Shown piece by piece: positions 25,504 through 34,462 of a DNA stretch of 64,000 bases. A program made the translations under genes and the position numbers. The notes under the pieces were generated by a model, which saw nothing but the letters and a program-made list of their open reading frames with translations, did no database searches and was not told where the DNA came from. The stretch's first letter is position 1; each line of letters opens with the position of its first letter. This DNA is from Caenimonas koreensis DSM 17982 (GTDB lineage: Bacteria > Pseudomonadota > Gammaproteobacteria > Burkholderiales > Burkholderiaceae_C), in the NCBI RefSeq assembly GCF_009646335.1, contig NZ_WJBU01000010.1, positions 124,001 to 188,000 on the forward strand, given 5' to 3'.

Positions 25504-26076
25504 TCACCAGCCCTCGCTGGCCGGATCGCCCTTGAAGGGGCCGGCCAAGTCAGGTGTGACCCAGCCGCCGTAGAAGCCGCCGGGCTGAGGCGTGGCCGGC
25601 AATCCGCCGACGCTGCACTCGAGGCCGCGCGCATAGAAAGCCACGCAGTCTGCAAGCGCCTCGGCACCTGCAAGCGGTTGCGGGTAGCTCCAGGCGTGCG
25701 AGGGCAGCGACTTGTTGCCGCGCACCAGGCTCCAGTAGCGGGCCGGGCCTTTCCATTCGCAGAACGAGCCACCGGGCGCGGGTTGCAGCAGTTCGCGCGC
25801 GACGTCGTCCCAGGGGATGTAGTACGTCGGCGGATGCGCTGTCTCGAGCACGCGCAACGTTCGAGCGCTGCGCGCCACCTGCACGCCGCCCCACATGATT
25901 CGCACTTCCCGTGGCTCGGGCGCGAGGCGCGGCGGACGAGGAAAGTCCCAGACCGACAGTTGCCCGGGCCCGGGCTGCGCCGCAAAGGGCGGGCGCGCCT
26001 GGCCGCGCCACTGCCAATGCTCGCGGGCAGACTGCAGCCACGAGGGCAGGGGCGGGGATGCTGGGCGCGCGGTCAT
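25504..26076 (-). CDS. DUF427 domain protein
   Basis: 190 aa from ATG 26076. The DUF427 core (NTP-transferase-like beta barrel) is recognisable from VRIMWGGVQVARSARTLRVLE, TYYIPWDDV and CEWKGPARYW. The typical C-terminal cluster with the conserved Trp/Tyr/Pro (HAWSYPQP, CVAFYAR) is also present. The biochemical role of the family is unknown. A longer reading frame to 26439 extends into the region upstream of the divergent hydrolase and has no family support. Confidence 0.82.
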   Translation of the reverse strand: MTARPASPPLPSWLQSAREHWQWRGQARPPFAAQPGPGQLSVWDFPRPPRLAPEPREVRIMWGGVQVARSARTLRVLETAHPPTYYIPWDDVARELLQPAPGGSFCEWKGPARYWSLVRGNKSLPSHAWSYPQPLAGAEALADCVAFYARGLECSVGGLPATPQPGGFYGGWVTPDLAGPFKGDPASEGW

Positions 26077-26220
26077 GCGTTGCAAGCGTACCGCAGCGGC
26101 ACGTGCCCGTGTTTTTGTCGTAGCCTTTTCATTCAAGTCGGACCTGCGCGGTGTCCCTACGATGCGCACCATTCCAACCAACGAAAGAAGCGTGTGTTTC
26201 ATCCATCGCACCTGAATGTC

Positions 26221-27237
26221 ATGCGGCTGTTGGCAGCTGCGCTGGCTGCACTCGCGGTGTCCGCGCATGCGGCGCTGGGGATGATGGAGCTGCCGGCCAA
26301 TGCCGTGTCTGGCCCCGTGACGGTTTTCTATCCGGCGCAGGCCTCGGCAGCTGCCGTGCGACGAGGCGTGTTCACGCTGGAGGCAGCTGCCGATGCAGTG
26401 CCCGCTGCGACGAGCTCGCGCCTGATCGTGATCTCGCATGGCTCACCCGGCTCGCCCTGGGTGCACCTGGACCTGGTCCGCGCGCTGGTGGATGCGGGCT
26501 TCACCGTCGCGCTGCCGGAGCACCAGGGCGACAACTACAAGGACGACAGCGAGCCCGGGCCGCCCGCATGGCGACGCCGGCCGCTGGAGGTCTCGCGCGC
26601 CATCGACAGGCTGGCGCACGAGCCGGCGTTCGCTACAAGGCTCGACTTCTCGCATGTCGGCATGTTCGGCATGTCTGCGGGTGGCCACACGGCGCTCACG
26701 CTCGCCGGCGGGCGCTGGTCGCCTTCGCGGCTGCGCGATCACTGCCGCAAGAATCTTGCGGACGACTTCAGTGCGTGCGCAGGCCCTTCAGTGGCACTGA
26801 CGGGCGGCGTGTTCGACGGCGCGAAGAAGCTGGTCGTGCAGATCATCAACGACCGGAAGTTCGACGACGCCAGCTGGTACGGACACGTCGACAGCCGCAT
26901 CGTTGCCGTTGTCGCGGGCGTGCCGTTCGCGGCCGACTTCGACCCCGAGTCGCTGCGCCAGCCCCAAGTGGCGCTCGCACTGATCAGCGCTGCGAAGGAT
27001 CGCTGGCTGGTGCCAAAGTTTCACAGCGACGCGATTGCGGCGGCCTGTGGCGCCTGCGAACGCCTGATGAACGTGGAGACTGGCGGCCATGGCGCGCTGC
27101 TGGGGCCGTTGCCACCTTCAGGCGGCTTCGATCTGGTGGCAGACCCGCCCGGTTTTGATCGCGCGACGCAAGTGCCGCTGATCAACAAGGCCATCACCAG
27201 GTTCTTCCAGAAGACATTGCCTGGCACGGCGATGTAA
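26221..27237 (+). CDS. Secreted alpha/beta hydrolase (dienelactone hydrolase-like)
   Basis: 338 aa from ATG 26221, starting with a signal peptide (cleavage near VSAHA). The catalytic features of an alpha/beta hydrolase are the oxyanion turn VISHGSPGSP, the nucleophile motif FGMSAGGH, and a late histidine in ETGGHGALLG. The insert with two CxxC-like cysteine pairs (CRKNLADDFSAC and CGACERL) suggests disulfides in the periplasm. The natural substrate is unknown; esters or PAF-type lipids are possible from family precedent. Confidence 0.82.
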   Translation: MRLLAAALAALAVSAHAALGMMELPANAVSGPVTVFYPAQASAAAVRRGVFTLEAAADAVPAATSSRLIVISHGSPGSPWVHLDLVRALVDAGFTVALPEHQGDNYKDDSEPGPPAWRRRPLEVSRAIDRLAHEPAFATRLDFSHVGMFGMSAGGHTALTLAGGRWSPSRLRDHCRKNLADDFSACAGPSVALTGGVFDGAKKLVVQIINDRKFDDASWYGHVDSRIVAVVAGVPFAADFDPESLRQPQVALALISAAKDRWLVPKFHSDAIAAACGACERLMNVETGGHGALLGPLPPSGGFDLVADPPGFDRATQVPLINKAITRFFQKTLPGTAM

Positions 27238-27285
27238 GTGCCGGCGATGTAAGCACGCCGGCCGCGCGGCGGCACAATCGCGCTG

Positions 27286-29463
27286 ATGCAAGACTTGATG
27301 GCGCAATTTGACGAGCACGACGCACGGCGCATCGTGCTCATCCAGGCAATCGAGCTCACCGACACGCGCGCCGCGCTCATCAGCGACGCAGAACGAGACC
27401 GCGCTGACCGCACGGTGCTGGCCCAGCGCAGCTCGGGCCGCAATTGCGCGCCCGATGCAAAGTGGTTCATCGCCGCGCGCGCTGCCGAGCTGCTCCACAC
27501 GGTTGAGTCGCGCAGCCCGGCGCTGGCGCGCATGGAAAGGCGCGACCCCTGGTGGGACCGGCTCGCGTGGCTGTTGCCCTTGCTGGCGCTCGCGGCAGGC
27601 TTCTCGTCGGACCGCCTGTTCAACTGGAGCCGCACCGACTTGCTGTCGATTCCCCTCATCGGCGTGATCGCATGGAACCTGGTCGTGTACGCGCTGCTCA
27701 TCGCCTCTGCCGTTCGAAAGCGGGGCGACACACGCTTTTTGCGCGGGCTCGCCGAGATGCCGTCGTGGTTCTCGCGCCGCGCGGCCGCGCGCCTGCGCGA
27801 ATCGGCCGCGCTGCAATTCCGGCTGCTGTGGTGGCGCGTGGCCGGCGCGATGGAGGCCGCGCGGCTCTACAAGCTGCTGCACCTGAGCGCTGCTGCGTGG
27901 GCCGTTGGCGTCGTGCTGTCGATTGCCGTGGCGGGCTTGGCGACCCAGTTCCGGATCGGGTGGGAGAGCACCTGGCTGGACGCGAACGGCGTGTATGCCG
28001 TGTTGCGCGTGATGGAGCTGCCCGCGCGTGCACTGGGGCTGGACGGCTTCACGTTCGAGCAGGTGCGCAGGCTGCAGTTCGGCCCCGGCGCCGCGCCGGG
28101 CCAGCCGGAGGCGCAGCGGTGGGCATTGATCTACATCTGCTTTCTCACCGCCACCGTGATCGTGCCGCGATGCCTGTTGTGGTTGCTCGCCGCGTATCGC
28201 GTGCGTGCAGCGGGCCGTGGCGTGACGATCGACCTGAGCCAGGACTACTTTGCAGGTGTGCTCGCGCGAGTCAGCCCGGCGCGGGTGGTGCTCGGCATTC
28301 ATGCGAACGACTTGCGGCTGAAGCAGGCCGTGCTCAACCTGCTGGCGCAGGCGGGCGAGAGCGGTGCCGGTGCGCGCGGCGAGGCATTTGACCCGGCCCT
28401 GCTCACCACTGAACAAGGTGACCGCCTCGAACTGGCAGCGCCCGGTGAGCCGGCTGACCTGGTGTGGCTCGTTGTTGAATCAGGCGTGCAGCCGGGCGAC
28501 GTGGCTCTGCGCCTTCGCGACGCATCGCCCGGGAACGGCAAGGTCCTGTTGTTGTGCGAAGACGCGGACCTGGTGGCCGCCTGTCGCCAGCAAGTGCCAG
28601 CCGACGTGATGCTGCTGCCCGACTGCGGCGCCTGCTGGCCGCTCGAGCAGCCGCTGCACCACTGGCTGCTGGTCAGCATCACCGGGCGCAAGCGTGCGGG
28701 CATGGACCGCCTCGTCAAGGCATGGTCCGCCCACCATGCCAACCGCTTGACGGCGGCCATGGCGTTGCTGGGTGCTGCACTCGCAGCCTCCGTGCAAGAC
28801 AGCGAGAAGGTGCGCGGCCTGCTGCCGGGCGCGAAAGAGCGGGCTGTGGCCACTTCGGCACTGCTCGAGCGCATGCAGGCGCGCCTTGATTCGTTGCATG
28901 CCGAACTGGTGCGGCTGTATTCGGTGCCAGCCTCGGCACTCACGCATTCGATGGACGACGCAAGCGGCCACGGCCAGGCCATCGGGCAGGCCGGCGCGGG
29001 TGCGGCCGGCGCGCTGGCCGGTGCATTGGCTGGCGCCAAGATCGACCTCCTGACGGGTGGCCTCACGCTGGGCGCAGGCATGGCGGTGGGGGCCATTCTG
29101 GGCGGCGCCGGTGTCTTCACGGCGGCGCGCTACTGGCTGCTGGGCAGCGACGTTCGCTTGAGCGATGAACAGGTGCTGGGCCTGGCAGAGATGCTGGTCA
29201 TGCAGTACCTGGCCACCATTCATTCAGGGCGTGTGCGCGATGTGCGCAGCACTGTCATGGCGCCGGGCTGGAAGAGCGAGACGGTTGCGGCAGTGGCAGC
29301 CGACGCACCGCACTACCAGCGCGAAGCCAAGCGCGCGCGCGACGCCAGCGTCGACACGTCAGGTGAGCTGGCGGCAACGCTGCGGCGCAGCACGTGGCGG
29401 GCGCTCGGTGGCATCTACGCGGGTGTGCCGCTGCATGGCGTGGGTGATGCGCCGGCCCCTTGA
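27286..29463 (+). CDS. DUF2868 membrane protein with DUF3482-like C-terminus
   Basis: 725 aa. Residues about 1-330 resemble DUF2868: a soluble start, then membrane segments near 92-110, 124-145, 200-222 and 283-305. The rest is soluble except for a glycine/alanine-rich stretch (IGQAGAGAAGALAGALAGA, then LTLGAGMAVGAILGG) that looks like the tail of DUF3482 GTPases. In Burkholderiales a DUF2868 gene is usually followed by a separate GTPase/DUF3482 gene. Here one ORF seems to join both, but no Walker A motif is seen, so the GTPase part is absent or degenerate. Function unknown. Confidence 0.7.
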   Translation: MQDLMAQFDEHDARRIVLIQAIELTDTRAALISDAERDRADRTVLAQRSSGRNCAPDAKWFIAARAAELLHTVESRSPALARMERRDPWWDRLAWLLPLLALAAGFSSDRLFNWSRTDLLSIPLIGVIAWNLVVYALLIASAVRKRGDTRFLRGLAEMPSWFSRRAAARLRESAALQFRLLWWRVAGAMEAARLYKLLHLSAAAWAVGVVLSIAVAGLATQFRIGWESTWLDANGVYAVLRVMELPARALGLDGFTFEQVRRLQFGPGAAPGQPEAQRWALIYICFLTATVIVPRCLLWLLAAYRVRAAGRGVTIDLSQDYFAGVLARVSPARVVLGIHANDLRLKQAVLNLLAQAGESGAGARGEAFDPALLTTEQGDRLELAAPGEPADLVWLVVESGVQPGDVALRLRDASPGNGKVLLLCEDADLVAACRQQVPADVMLLPDCGACWPLEQPLHHWLLVSITGRKRAGMDRLVKAWSAHHANRLTAAMALLGAALAASVQDSEKVRGLLPGAKERAVATSALLERMQARLDSLHAELVRLYSVPASALTHSMDDASGHGQAIGQAGAGAAGALAGALAGAKIDLLTGGLTLGAGMAVGAILGGAGVFTAARYWLLGSDVRLSDEQVLGLAEMLVMQYLATIHSGRVRDVRSTVMAPGWKSETVAAVAADAPHYQREAKRARDASVDTSGELAATLRRSTWRALGGIYAGVPLHGVGDAPAP

Positions 29464-29617
29464 CGGTGCTAGCGGCGCTGCCCCCGGTTGATAGACTCGC
29501 GCGATGACCTACCAGCTGATCTGTTCGTCGCGTTCTTCGATACCGATGCAAAGTGGCCGAATGGGTCGGATTCGCGCCGAAGGCCGCCATGCCGCAGGTT
29601 TGCGCTGAGTGCGGAAC

Positions 29618-31285
29618 ATGCTGGCCCGCCTTGTCGCCACGTGTGTGGTCGCCCTGGGCGCCTTGCTTGGCGCCGGTGCCTATGGGCAAGCGCAGTCACC
29701 CGCACCTTTGAAGGTCTTGCCGCCCCTGTCCGCAGTGCAATGGCAGCAAGACCTCCAGGTGCTGGCCGACGAGATTCGAAAGCGGCACCAGAATCCATTC
29801 CACACCGTTGACGCTTCCACGTTCAACAACGCTGTGGCGCAGCTCGAGGCAGCCATTCCTTCCATGCAGCGGCATGAGATCCTGGCGGGCTTCATGCGCA
29901 TCGCGGCGATGGTGGGCGACGGGCATACCCGGGTCGAGCCGCGCAAAGACCGCGCTTTCCAGCTGCCCTCGCTTCCGCTGAAGCTCTATCTCTTCGACGA
30001 CGGCCTGTATGTTCGCGCGGCAGCGCCCCAGTACGCAGGCCTTGTTGGCGGCAAGGTCGAGGCGATAGGCGGCGTGCCCGTCGATGAAGCGATCCGCAGG
30101 GCCGGTGAGCTCGCCTCGCGCGACAACGCCATGGGCGTGCGGCTGATGGTGCCGATCTACCTGAACATGCCGCACCTGCTGCATGCCTTGAAGCTGTCAC
30201 AGGAGCCGACGCGCGCCGGGCTCACCATCATGAAGGCTGGTATGCGGCAGACCGTCACGCTTGCAGCCGGTGACGTTGAACCGATGTGGCCCGCAGACAC
30301 CGACGTCTCGCTCACAACGCCCGATGGATGGGCCGATGCGCGGGCCATTGCGCAGCAGCCCCTGTGGTTGCAGGCGCCGCTGCAGCGCTACCGACTCATC
30401 GAGCTGCCGCAACGCGATGCCGTTTACGCGCAGCTCAACATGGTCGCTGACGAGCCGGGCGAGACGCTGGCTGCATTCGGCAAGCGCATACGCGAGCGGG
30501 CGCAGGCGATCAAGGCCAGCGCGATTGTTCTGGACCTGCGGCTCAACCAGGGCGGCAACGGCGACTTGCGCACGGGCTTTGTGCGCGAGTTGATCAGGGC
30601 CGAAGACGAGGGCAGGCGGCTGTTCGTGTTGACGGCACGCGGCACATTCTCTGCCAGCCAGTTCATCCTGGACGACCTGGACCGGCTGACGCAAGCCGTC
30701 TTCGTCGGCGAGCCCGCGAGCTCAAAGCCGAGTTCTTACGGCGACGCCTACCGCATCAACTTGCCGCACAGCGGCATCCAGATGCGAACGTCGATCTACT
30801 GGTGGCAGGCCGGGCAGAACACCGACCCGTGGACGTGGATCGATATCGCAGCGCCATTGAGCTTTGCGGCCTACGCGGCGGGGCAGGATCCTGCGCTCGA
30901 AGCCGCTTTGCAGTATCGGCCCGCGGCGAGCCTTGACGAGCTTGTTGTCGCGGCAAATCGTTCGGGCGGTGCAGCCGGAGTTCAGCGCCTGCTGGCGCAG
31001 CGCCTCGCCGATCCGGCGCTGCGGTATTCGGACCACGCCACGCAATGGATCGACACGGCACTCAAGCTCGATGTGGACAGCACGCGTGAGCTGGCGATGC
31101 TGGTGGCAGACGCGGCAGCGGCAGCCTTTGCGACAAGTTCCGATGCGGCCGTGGTGCAGGCGTCCATCGCCAAGTCGCTGGGGCGATTCGATGCAGCGCG
31201 CGTTGCTGGCCAGCGCGCGCTGGCGCTGAACCCGAACAGCCGCTTTGCGCGCAGCCTTGTCGAGTCGCTGCCGGCGCGCAACTGA
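29618..31285 (+). CDS. Secreted S41-family peptidase-like protein
   Basis: 555 aa from ATG 29618 (GTG 29609 is also possible). It has a signal peptide ending near GAGAYGQA. The N-terminal part has DGHTRV, typical for the lead-in domain of tail-specific proteases. A PDZ-like central part follows, and the S41 core shows VLDLRLNQGGNG, then the serine in GTFSASQF and a downstream lysine in GEPASSKP. The C-terminal 130 residues are TPR-like. It probably cleaves periplasmic proteins or peptides; the substrate is unknown. Confidence 0.78.
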   Translation: MLARLVATCVVALGALLGAGAYGQAQSPAPLKVLPPLSAVQWQQDLQVLADEIRKRHQNPFHTVDASTFNNAVAQLEAAIPSMQRHEILAGFMRIAAMVGDGHTRVEPRKDRAFQLPSLPLKLYLFDDGLYVRAAAPQYAGLVGGKVEAIGGVPVDEAIRRAGELASRDNAMGVRLMVPIYLNMPHLLHALKLSQEPTRAGLTIMKAGMRQTVTLAAGDVEPMWPADTDVSLTTPDGWADARAIAQQPLWLQAPLQRYRLIELPQRDAVYAQLNMVADEPGETLAAFGKRIRERAQAIKASAIVLDLRLNQGGNGDLRTGFVRELIRAEDEGRRLFVLTARGTFSASQFILDDLDRLTQAVFVGEPASSKPSSYGDAYRINLPHSGIQMRTSIYWWQAGQNTDPWTWIDIAAPLSFAAYAAGQDPALEAALQYRPAASLDELVVAANRSGGAAGVQRLLAQRLADPALRYSDHATQWIDTALKLDVDSTRELAMLVADAAAAAFATSSDAAVVQASIAKSLGRFDAARVAGQRALALNPNSRFARSLVESLPARN

Positions 31286-31303
31286 GTTGATCGTGATCGG
31301 GCC

Positions 31304-32416
31304 ATGAACCGCCTCCCTGGCCTCGACCTGCTGCGCGCCATCGCCGTCATCTGGGTGATGCTGTTCCACTCGTTCCTGGTGGGAGGCCTGGGGCCGCACT
31401 TTGAATGGCTGTCGCGATTTGGCTGGGCGGGCGTTGACATCTTCTTTGTGCTGAGCGGGTTCCTCATCGGCTCGCAGGTGTTTCGCGCGTTGCAACGCGA
31501 GCAGCGGCTGTCATTGGCCAGCTTTTACGCGCGGCGCGCCTGGCGCATCGTTCCGGCCTTTGCTGCGGTGCTGGCGGTCTATGTGTTTTTCCCGTCGCTG
31601 CGCGAAGCGCCCGGCCTGCAACCCTGGTGGCAATTCGCGACGTTCACGCTGAACCTGCTGATCGACTACCAGCGCAACCAGGCTTTCTCGCACGCGTGGT
31701 CGTTGTGCGTGGAAGAGCATTTCTATCTGGTGTTTCCACTGCTTGCGATGGTGATGTCGCGCAGGCCATCGACCATCAAGTTCATGGGTGTGTGCATCGC
31801 GCTGGTCATGGCGGGCATTGCGTTGCGAACCGGTGTGTGGCTGCATAACGAAGCCATCGATCCTGAGCGCAACTGGTACATCGAAGCGATCTACTACCCC
31901 ACGTGGATGCGGCTGGACGGCCTGCTTGTGGGCGTGATGCTGGCTGCGGCGCGCATCTATCGGCCGCAGGTGTGGGCTCGCCTGCAAGCCCGCGCGAATG
32001 CTGTCCTCGTGCTGGGCGTGGCCGTGCTGAGCGTGGGCTTCTGGCTGTTCATGGACCGCACCGGCTTGCTGCCCAATGCAATCGGCTGGCCGCTGCTGTC
32101 ATTGGGCTTCGGGTTGTTGGTGCTGGCGGCTTCAGGCCAGCGCAGCTGGATAGGGCGATGGCCCGTGCCGGGCGCGGGTTGGGTGGCAGCCGTTTCATAC
32201 AGCCTGTATCTCAGTCACAAGCTGGCGTTTCACTGGGTCAACGTCACGCTCGTGCCGCTCATGAGCGGGAACGCTGCGATGGAGTTTGCAGCGTATGCCG
32301 TCGTGACCTTCGCGGTGGGTGCGGCGCTGCACTACGCAGTCGAGCGGCCGTTTCTGCTCTGGCGGGATCGGTTGGTCACCACTGCCATCCGCGACGGGTC
32401 GCAGGTTCGTGCGTAG
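31304..32416 (+). CDS. Acyltransferase 3 family protein (OafA/YrhL type)
   Basis: A 370 aa membrane acyltransferase with about ten membrane segments. The family signature is present: LPGLDLLRAIAVIWVMLFH with its conserved Arg and His, FGWAGVDIFFVLSGFLIG, RRAWRIVPAF, and WSLCVEEHFYLVFP with the catalytic-site Glu. These proteins transfer acetyl or similar groups to surface glycans or lipids. There is no glycan cluster around it, so the acceptor is unknown. It starts 18 bases after the peptidase gene, which suggests one transcript. Confidence 0.87.
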   Translation: MNRLPGLDLLRAIAVIWVMLFHSFLVGGLGPHFEWLSRFGWAGVDIFFVLSGFLIGSQVFRALQREQRLSLASFYARRAWRIVPAFAAVLAVYVFFPSLREAPGLQPWWQFATFTLNLLIDYQRNQAFSHAWSLCVEEHFYLVFPLLAMVMSRRPSTIKFMGVCIALVMAGIALRTGVWLHNEAIDPERNWYIEAIYYPTWMRLDGLLVGVMLAAARIYRPQVWARLQARANAVLVLGVAVLSVGFWLFMDRTGLLPNAIGWPLLSLGFGLLVLAASGQRSWIGRWPVPGAGWVAAVSYSLYLSHKLAFHWVNVTLVPLMSGNAAMEFAAYAVVTFAVGAALHYAVERPFLLWRDRLVTTAIRDGSQVRA

Positions 32417-32430
32417 ACAAAGCGATTGCG

Positions 32431-32787
32431 CTATGCGCGCTGCTTTTTCTTCGGCTTGACGCGCGCCCGCAAGCCCGCCTCGAACGCAAGCTGCGCCCAG
32501 GGCCGCATCAGGGCAGGCGAGTCCATCGCTTCTGCTGGCGCCGACCAGAAGCGCGTGGCCTGTACCTTGCCGCGCGACGTGAAGCAGAACTGCGTGCCGC
32601 CAGCAGCCGTGAAATTCGCCAGCGTCTGCTCGTCCGTCTTGAGGTACAGGTCGTCGCCGGTGATGATGGCGACGAAAACGTCATCCACGTAGAGGCCAAA
32701 GCCGCCAAACATGCGCCTGGTTTGCACGGGGCCTGCTGCGCTGAAAAGCTCAGCGCAGTGGGCGGCGAAATCGGGGTGAGTGGGCAC
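32431..32787 (-). CDS. TfoX N-terminal domain protein
   Basis: 118 aa from GTG 32787, which begins just before the TfoX domain. The fold signature is PVQTRRMFGGFGLYVDD, followed by DLYLKTDE and FCFTSRGKVQ. A lysine-rich tail closes the protein. Single-domain TfoX-like proteins occur widely; the competence role of full-length TfoX cannot be assumed here. The frame remains open to 33126, but that extension overlaps the small lipoprotein gene and has no family support. Confidence 0.8.
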   Translation of the reverse strand: MPTHPDFAAHCAELFSAAGPVQTRRMFGGFGLYVDDVFVAIITGDDLYLKTDEQTLANFTAAGGTQFCFTSRGKVQATRFWSAPAEAMDSPALMRPWAQLAFEAGLRARVKPKKKQRA

Positions 32788-32874
32788 AACGCGAGTGTAG
32801 AGTGCCGAGATGCGCGATACGGATGGCAATCTTATTGAATTGCGGCAGTGGAATCGCCGTGAGCAAGGACATCC

Positions 32875-32994
32875 ATGAAGTTTTATCAATGGGTTGTGCT
32901 GGTGGCCTGCCTGGCTTGTGTGGCCTGCAGCGCGCAGCCGCGCAAATGCCCGGCCGGGTACCACCCGCAAAGCGCGATGTGCGTGCCTGATTAG
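32875..32994 (+). CDS. Very small putative lipoprotein
   Basis: A 39-codon gene with AAGGA 7 bases before its ATG. The product has a hydrophobic start (FYQWVVLVACLACVAC) ending in cysteines that could serve as a lipidation site, although the lipobox is not perfect. A short cysteine-paired tail follows (KCPAGYHPQSAMCVPD). It ends 9 bases before the next gene. No function is known; the tail resembles small cysteine-loop peptides. Confidence 0.55.
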   Translation: MKFYQWVVLVACLACVACSAQPRKCPAGYHPQSAMCVPD

Positions 32995-33003
32995 GCGACG
33001 TTC

Positions 33004-33345
33004 ATGAACACCCCACCCGCACGCGCCGCGGGCCGCATCGTCGTCTTGAACGGCGCGTCGAGTAGCGGCAAGACGTCCATTGCCAAGGCGCTGCAGGCGT
33101 CGTCCACCGCCGAAGCTTTTCTCCACATTTCACTCGATGCATTTCGCGCATTCGAACCTGCCGGCTATTGGTCGCCTGATGTGCGACAGCTTCATGCCCA
33201 ACGGGTCGAGTCTCTGTGCAGGGCGATGAACGCGGCGGCTGCAGCCTATGTGCGCGCAGGCGACAGCGTCATCGTGGACCACGTGCTGCCGCCCGAAGCC
33301 TGGGCATGGCTCGCGACCGCGCCGCAGTCGCGTTTCATCAGTTAA
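33004..33345 (+). pseudogene. Truncated chloramphenicol-phosphotransferase-like P-loop kinase
   Basis: 113 residues are open: a P-loop (VLNGASSSGKTS), the following SLDAF motif and the VIVDHVLPP motif typical of the CPT-like kinase family. These proteins normally run to about 170-180 aa and need a C-terminal CP-LEE/RGDR lid segment. Here the frame stops after PQSRFIS, and the DNA beyond belongs to the convergent cupin gene. The gene therefore looks 3'-truncated and probably lost its function. Confidence 0.65.
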
Positions 33346-33364
33346 CGAGATTCACGCAGGTGGG

Positions 33365-33847
33365 CTACTCACCATCCCAGTAATCTCTTGCCTGGTCCGC
33401 CCGTGTCATGTGGCGCAGCCGCTGCTCGCCCTCGCCGCCGAACGCGCCGACCTTGCCGGAATCGGGGTACTCGCAGACTTCGGCCGGCATCATCGTGCTG
33501 ACCGAGATCATTTCGAGCGGTTCACCGGAGTCGTTGATGATCTGGTGCGCTGTCTCCGGCCCGCCTGTCGGGCAGCAGATGAAATCGCCCGCTCGCACCG
33601 TGCGAGTTTCAGCGCCGTAGCGCAGCAGGCCGCGGCCTCGCACGATGAAGAACATTTCTTCTTCGGCGCGGTGCGAATGAAACGGGCAACCCGTTTTGCC
33701 GGGTGGCAACACGTCATAGGAATAGCCCAGCTGCTTCGCGCCGATCAACGGCCCCACGCGCACGCCGCGTGACTCGTACTTCTCGCCTTGCTGGAAATGC
33801 TCGAGCTTGAGCTCGTCGATGTTGATCACACGCTTGCCTGCCGACAT
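33365..33847 (-). CDS. Cupin-domain protein
   Basis: A 160 aa single-domain cupin. Motif 1 is CPFHSHRAEEEMFFIVRG with metal-binding His/His/Glu; motif 2 is PTGGPETAHQIIND. The N-terminus matches a common group of small proteobacterial cupins used as sugar or small-acid binders. Its stop lies 20 bases from the end of the truncated kinase gene. No enzymatic role can be assigned. Confidence 0.82.
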   Translation of the reverse strand: MSAGKRVINIDELKLEHFQQGEKYESRGVRVGPLIGAKQLGYSYDVLPPGKTGCPFHSHRAEEEMFFIVRGRGLLRYGAETRTVRAGDFICCPTGGPETAHQIINDSGEPLEMISVSTMMPAEVCEYPDSGKVGAFGGEGEQRLRHMTRADQARDYWDGE

Positions 33848-33909
33848 GAGTTCACCTCCTGGCCCGCATCATCGCGCAACGGCATTCGCACAGATGTCAG
33901 CAGTGACCC

Positions 33910-34431
33910 TCACAACTGCGTTTGCGCGGGCACTCTTTCGTAGCGCACCGTGTTGCGATGGATGTGATCGGCGCCGACGAAGATGTCGCGCGATTCGAAG
34001 TGAATCTCGAAGGTGGCGAATGGCAGGTTCAGCCGTGAGGGCGGCTGGCCATTCATCAAGGTGTACTTGCGCTTGAGATTCGTGCCGTCGTACAGCCACG
34101 TGCCGGCGTGTTCCTGCCGCGTCACCTCACCGCTCGCGCTCACGATCTGCACTTCTTCGCGGAATGTGCCGGAGGGCTCCAGGTGCAGCAGGCGGCGCGA
34201 CCGCATGCCTTGTCCGCCGTCGTCAGCCTGCTCGCGCAGCCATGTTCCCGGCAAGCTGGCAGCGATTTCCGCGCTGTCGAATGAGCTGGCGCCGGGCGTT
34301 GCGGCGGTGAACACAGCGTCAGTGGCGGGGCGGTCGTAGCTGGCGGCCAGCAGCGCAAGCGATGCAATCCCTACAGCGACCGCAGTCGCTGCGCGCCAGC
34401 CGGAAAGCGAATGTCGGGGCATGGCCGCCAT
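33910..34431 (-). CDS. Hypothetical secreted protein
   Basis: 173 aa with an N-terminal membrane or signal segment (about residues 13-30, TAVAVGIASLALLAAS). The remainder has a beta-rich pattern (LLHLEPSGTFREEV, EHAGTWLYDG) that resembles small lipocalin-like or stress-response periplasmic domains. I do not recognise a family. ATG 34422 (MPRHSL) is an alternative start. Confidence 0.55.
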   Translation of the reverse strand: MAAMPRHSLSGWRAATAVAVGIASLALLAASYDRPATDAVFTAATPGASSFDSAEIAASLPGTWLREQADDGGQGMRSRRLLHLEPSGTFREEVQIVSASGEVTRQEHAGTWLYDGTNLKRKYTLMNGQPPSRLNLPFATFEIHFESRDIFVGADHIHRNTVRYERVPAQTQL

Positions 34432-34462
34432 GATGCCTTCAACGCCTTCACAGGCGTGAGCT

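Noticed and set aside
29488..29811. 107-codon plus-strand frame before the S41-like peptidase
   Set aside because: It overlaps the signal-peptide region of the peptidase in another frame and has no family features after the first 30 residues.
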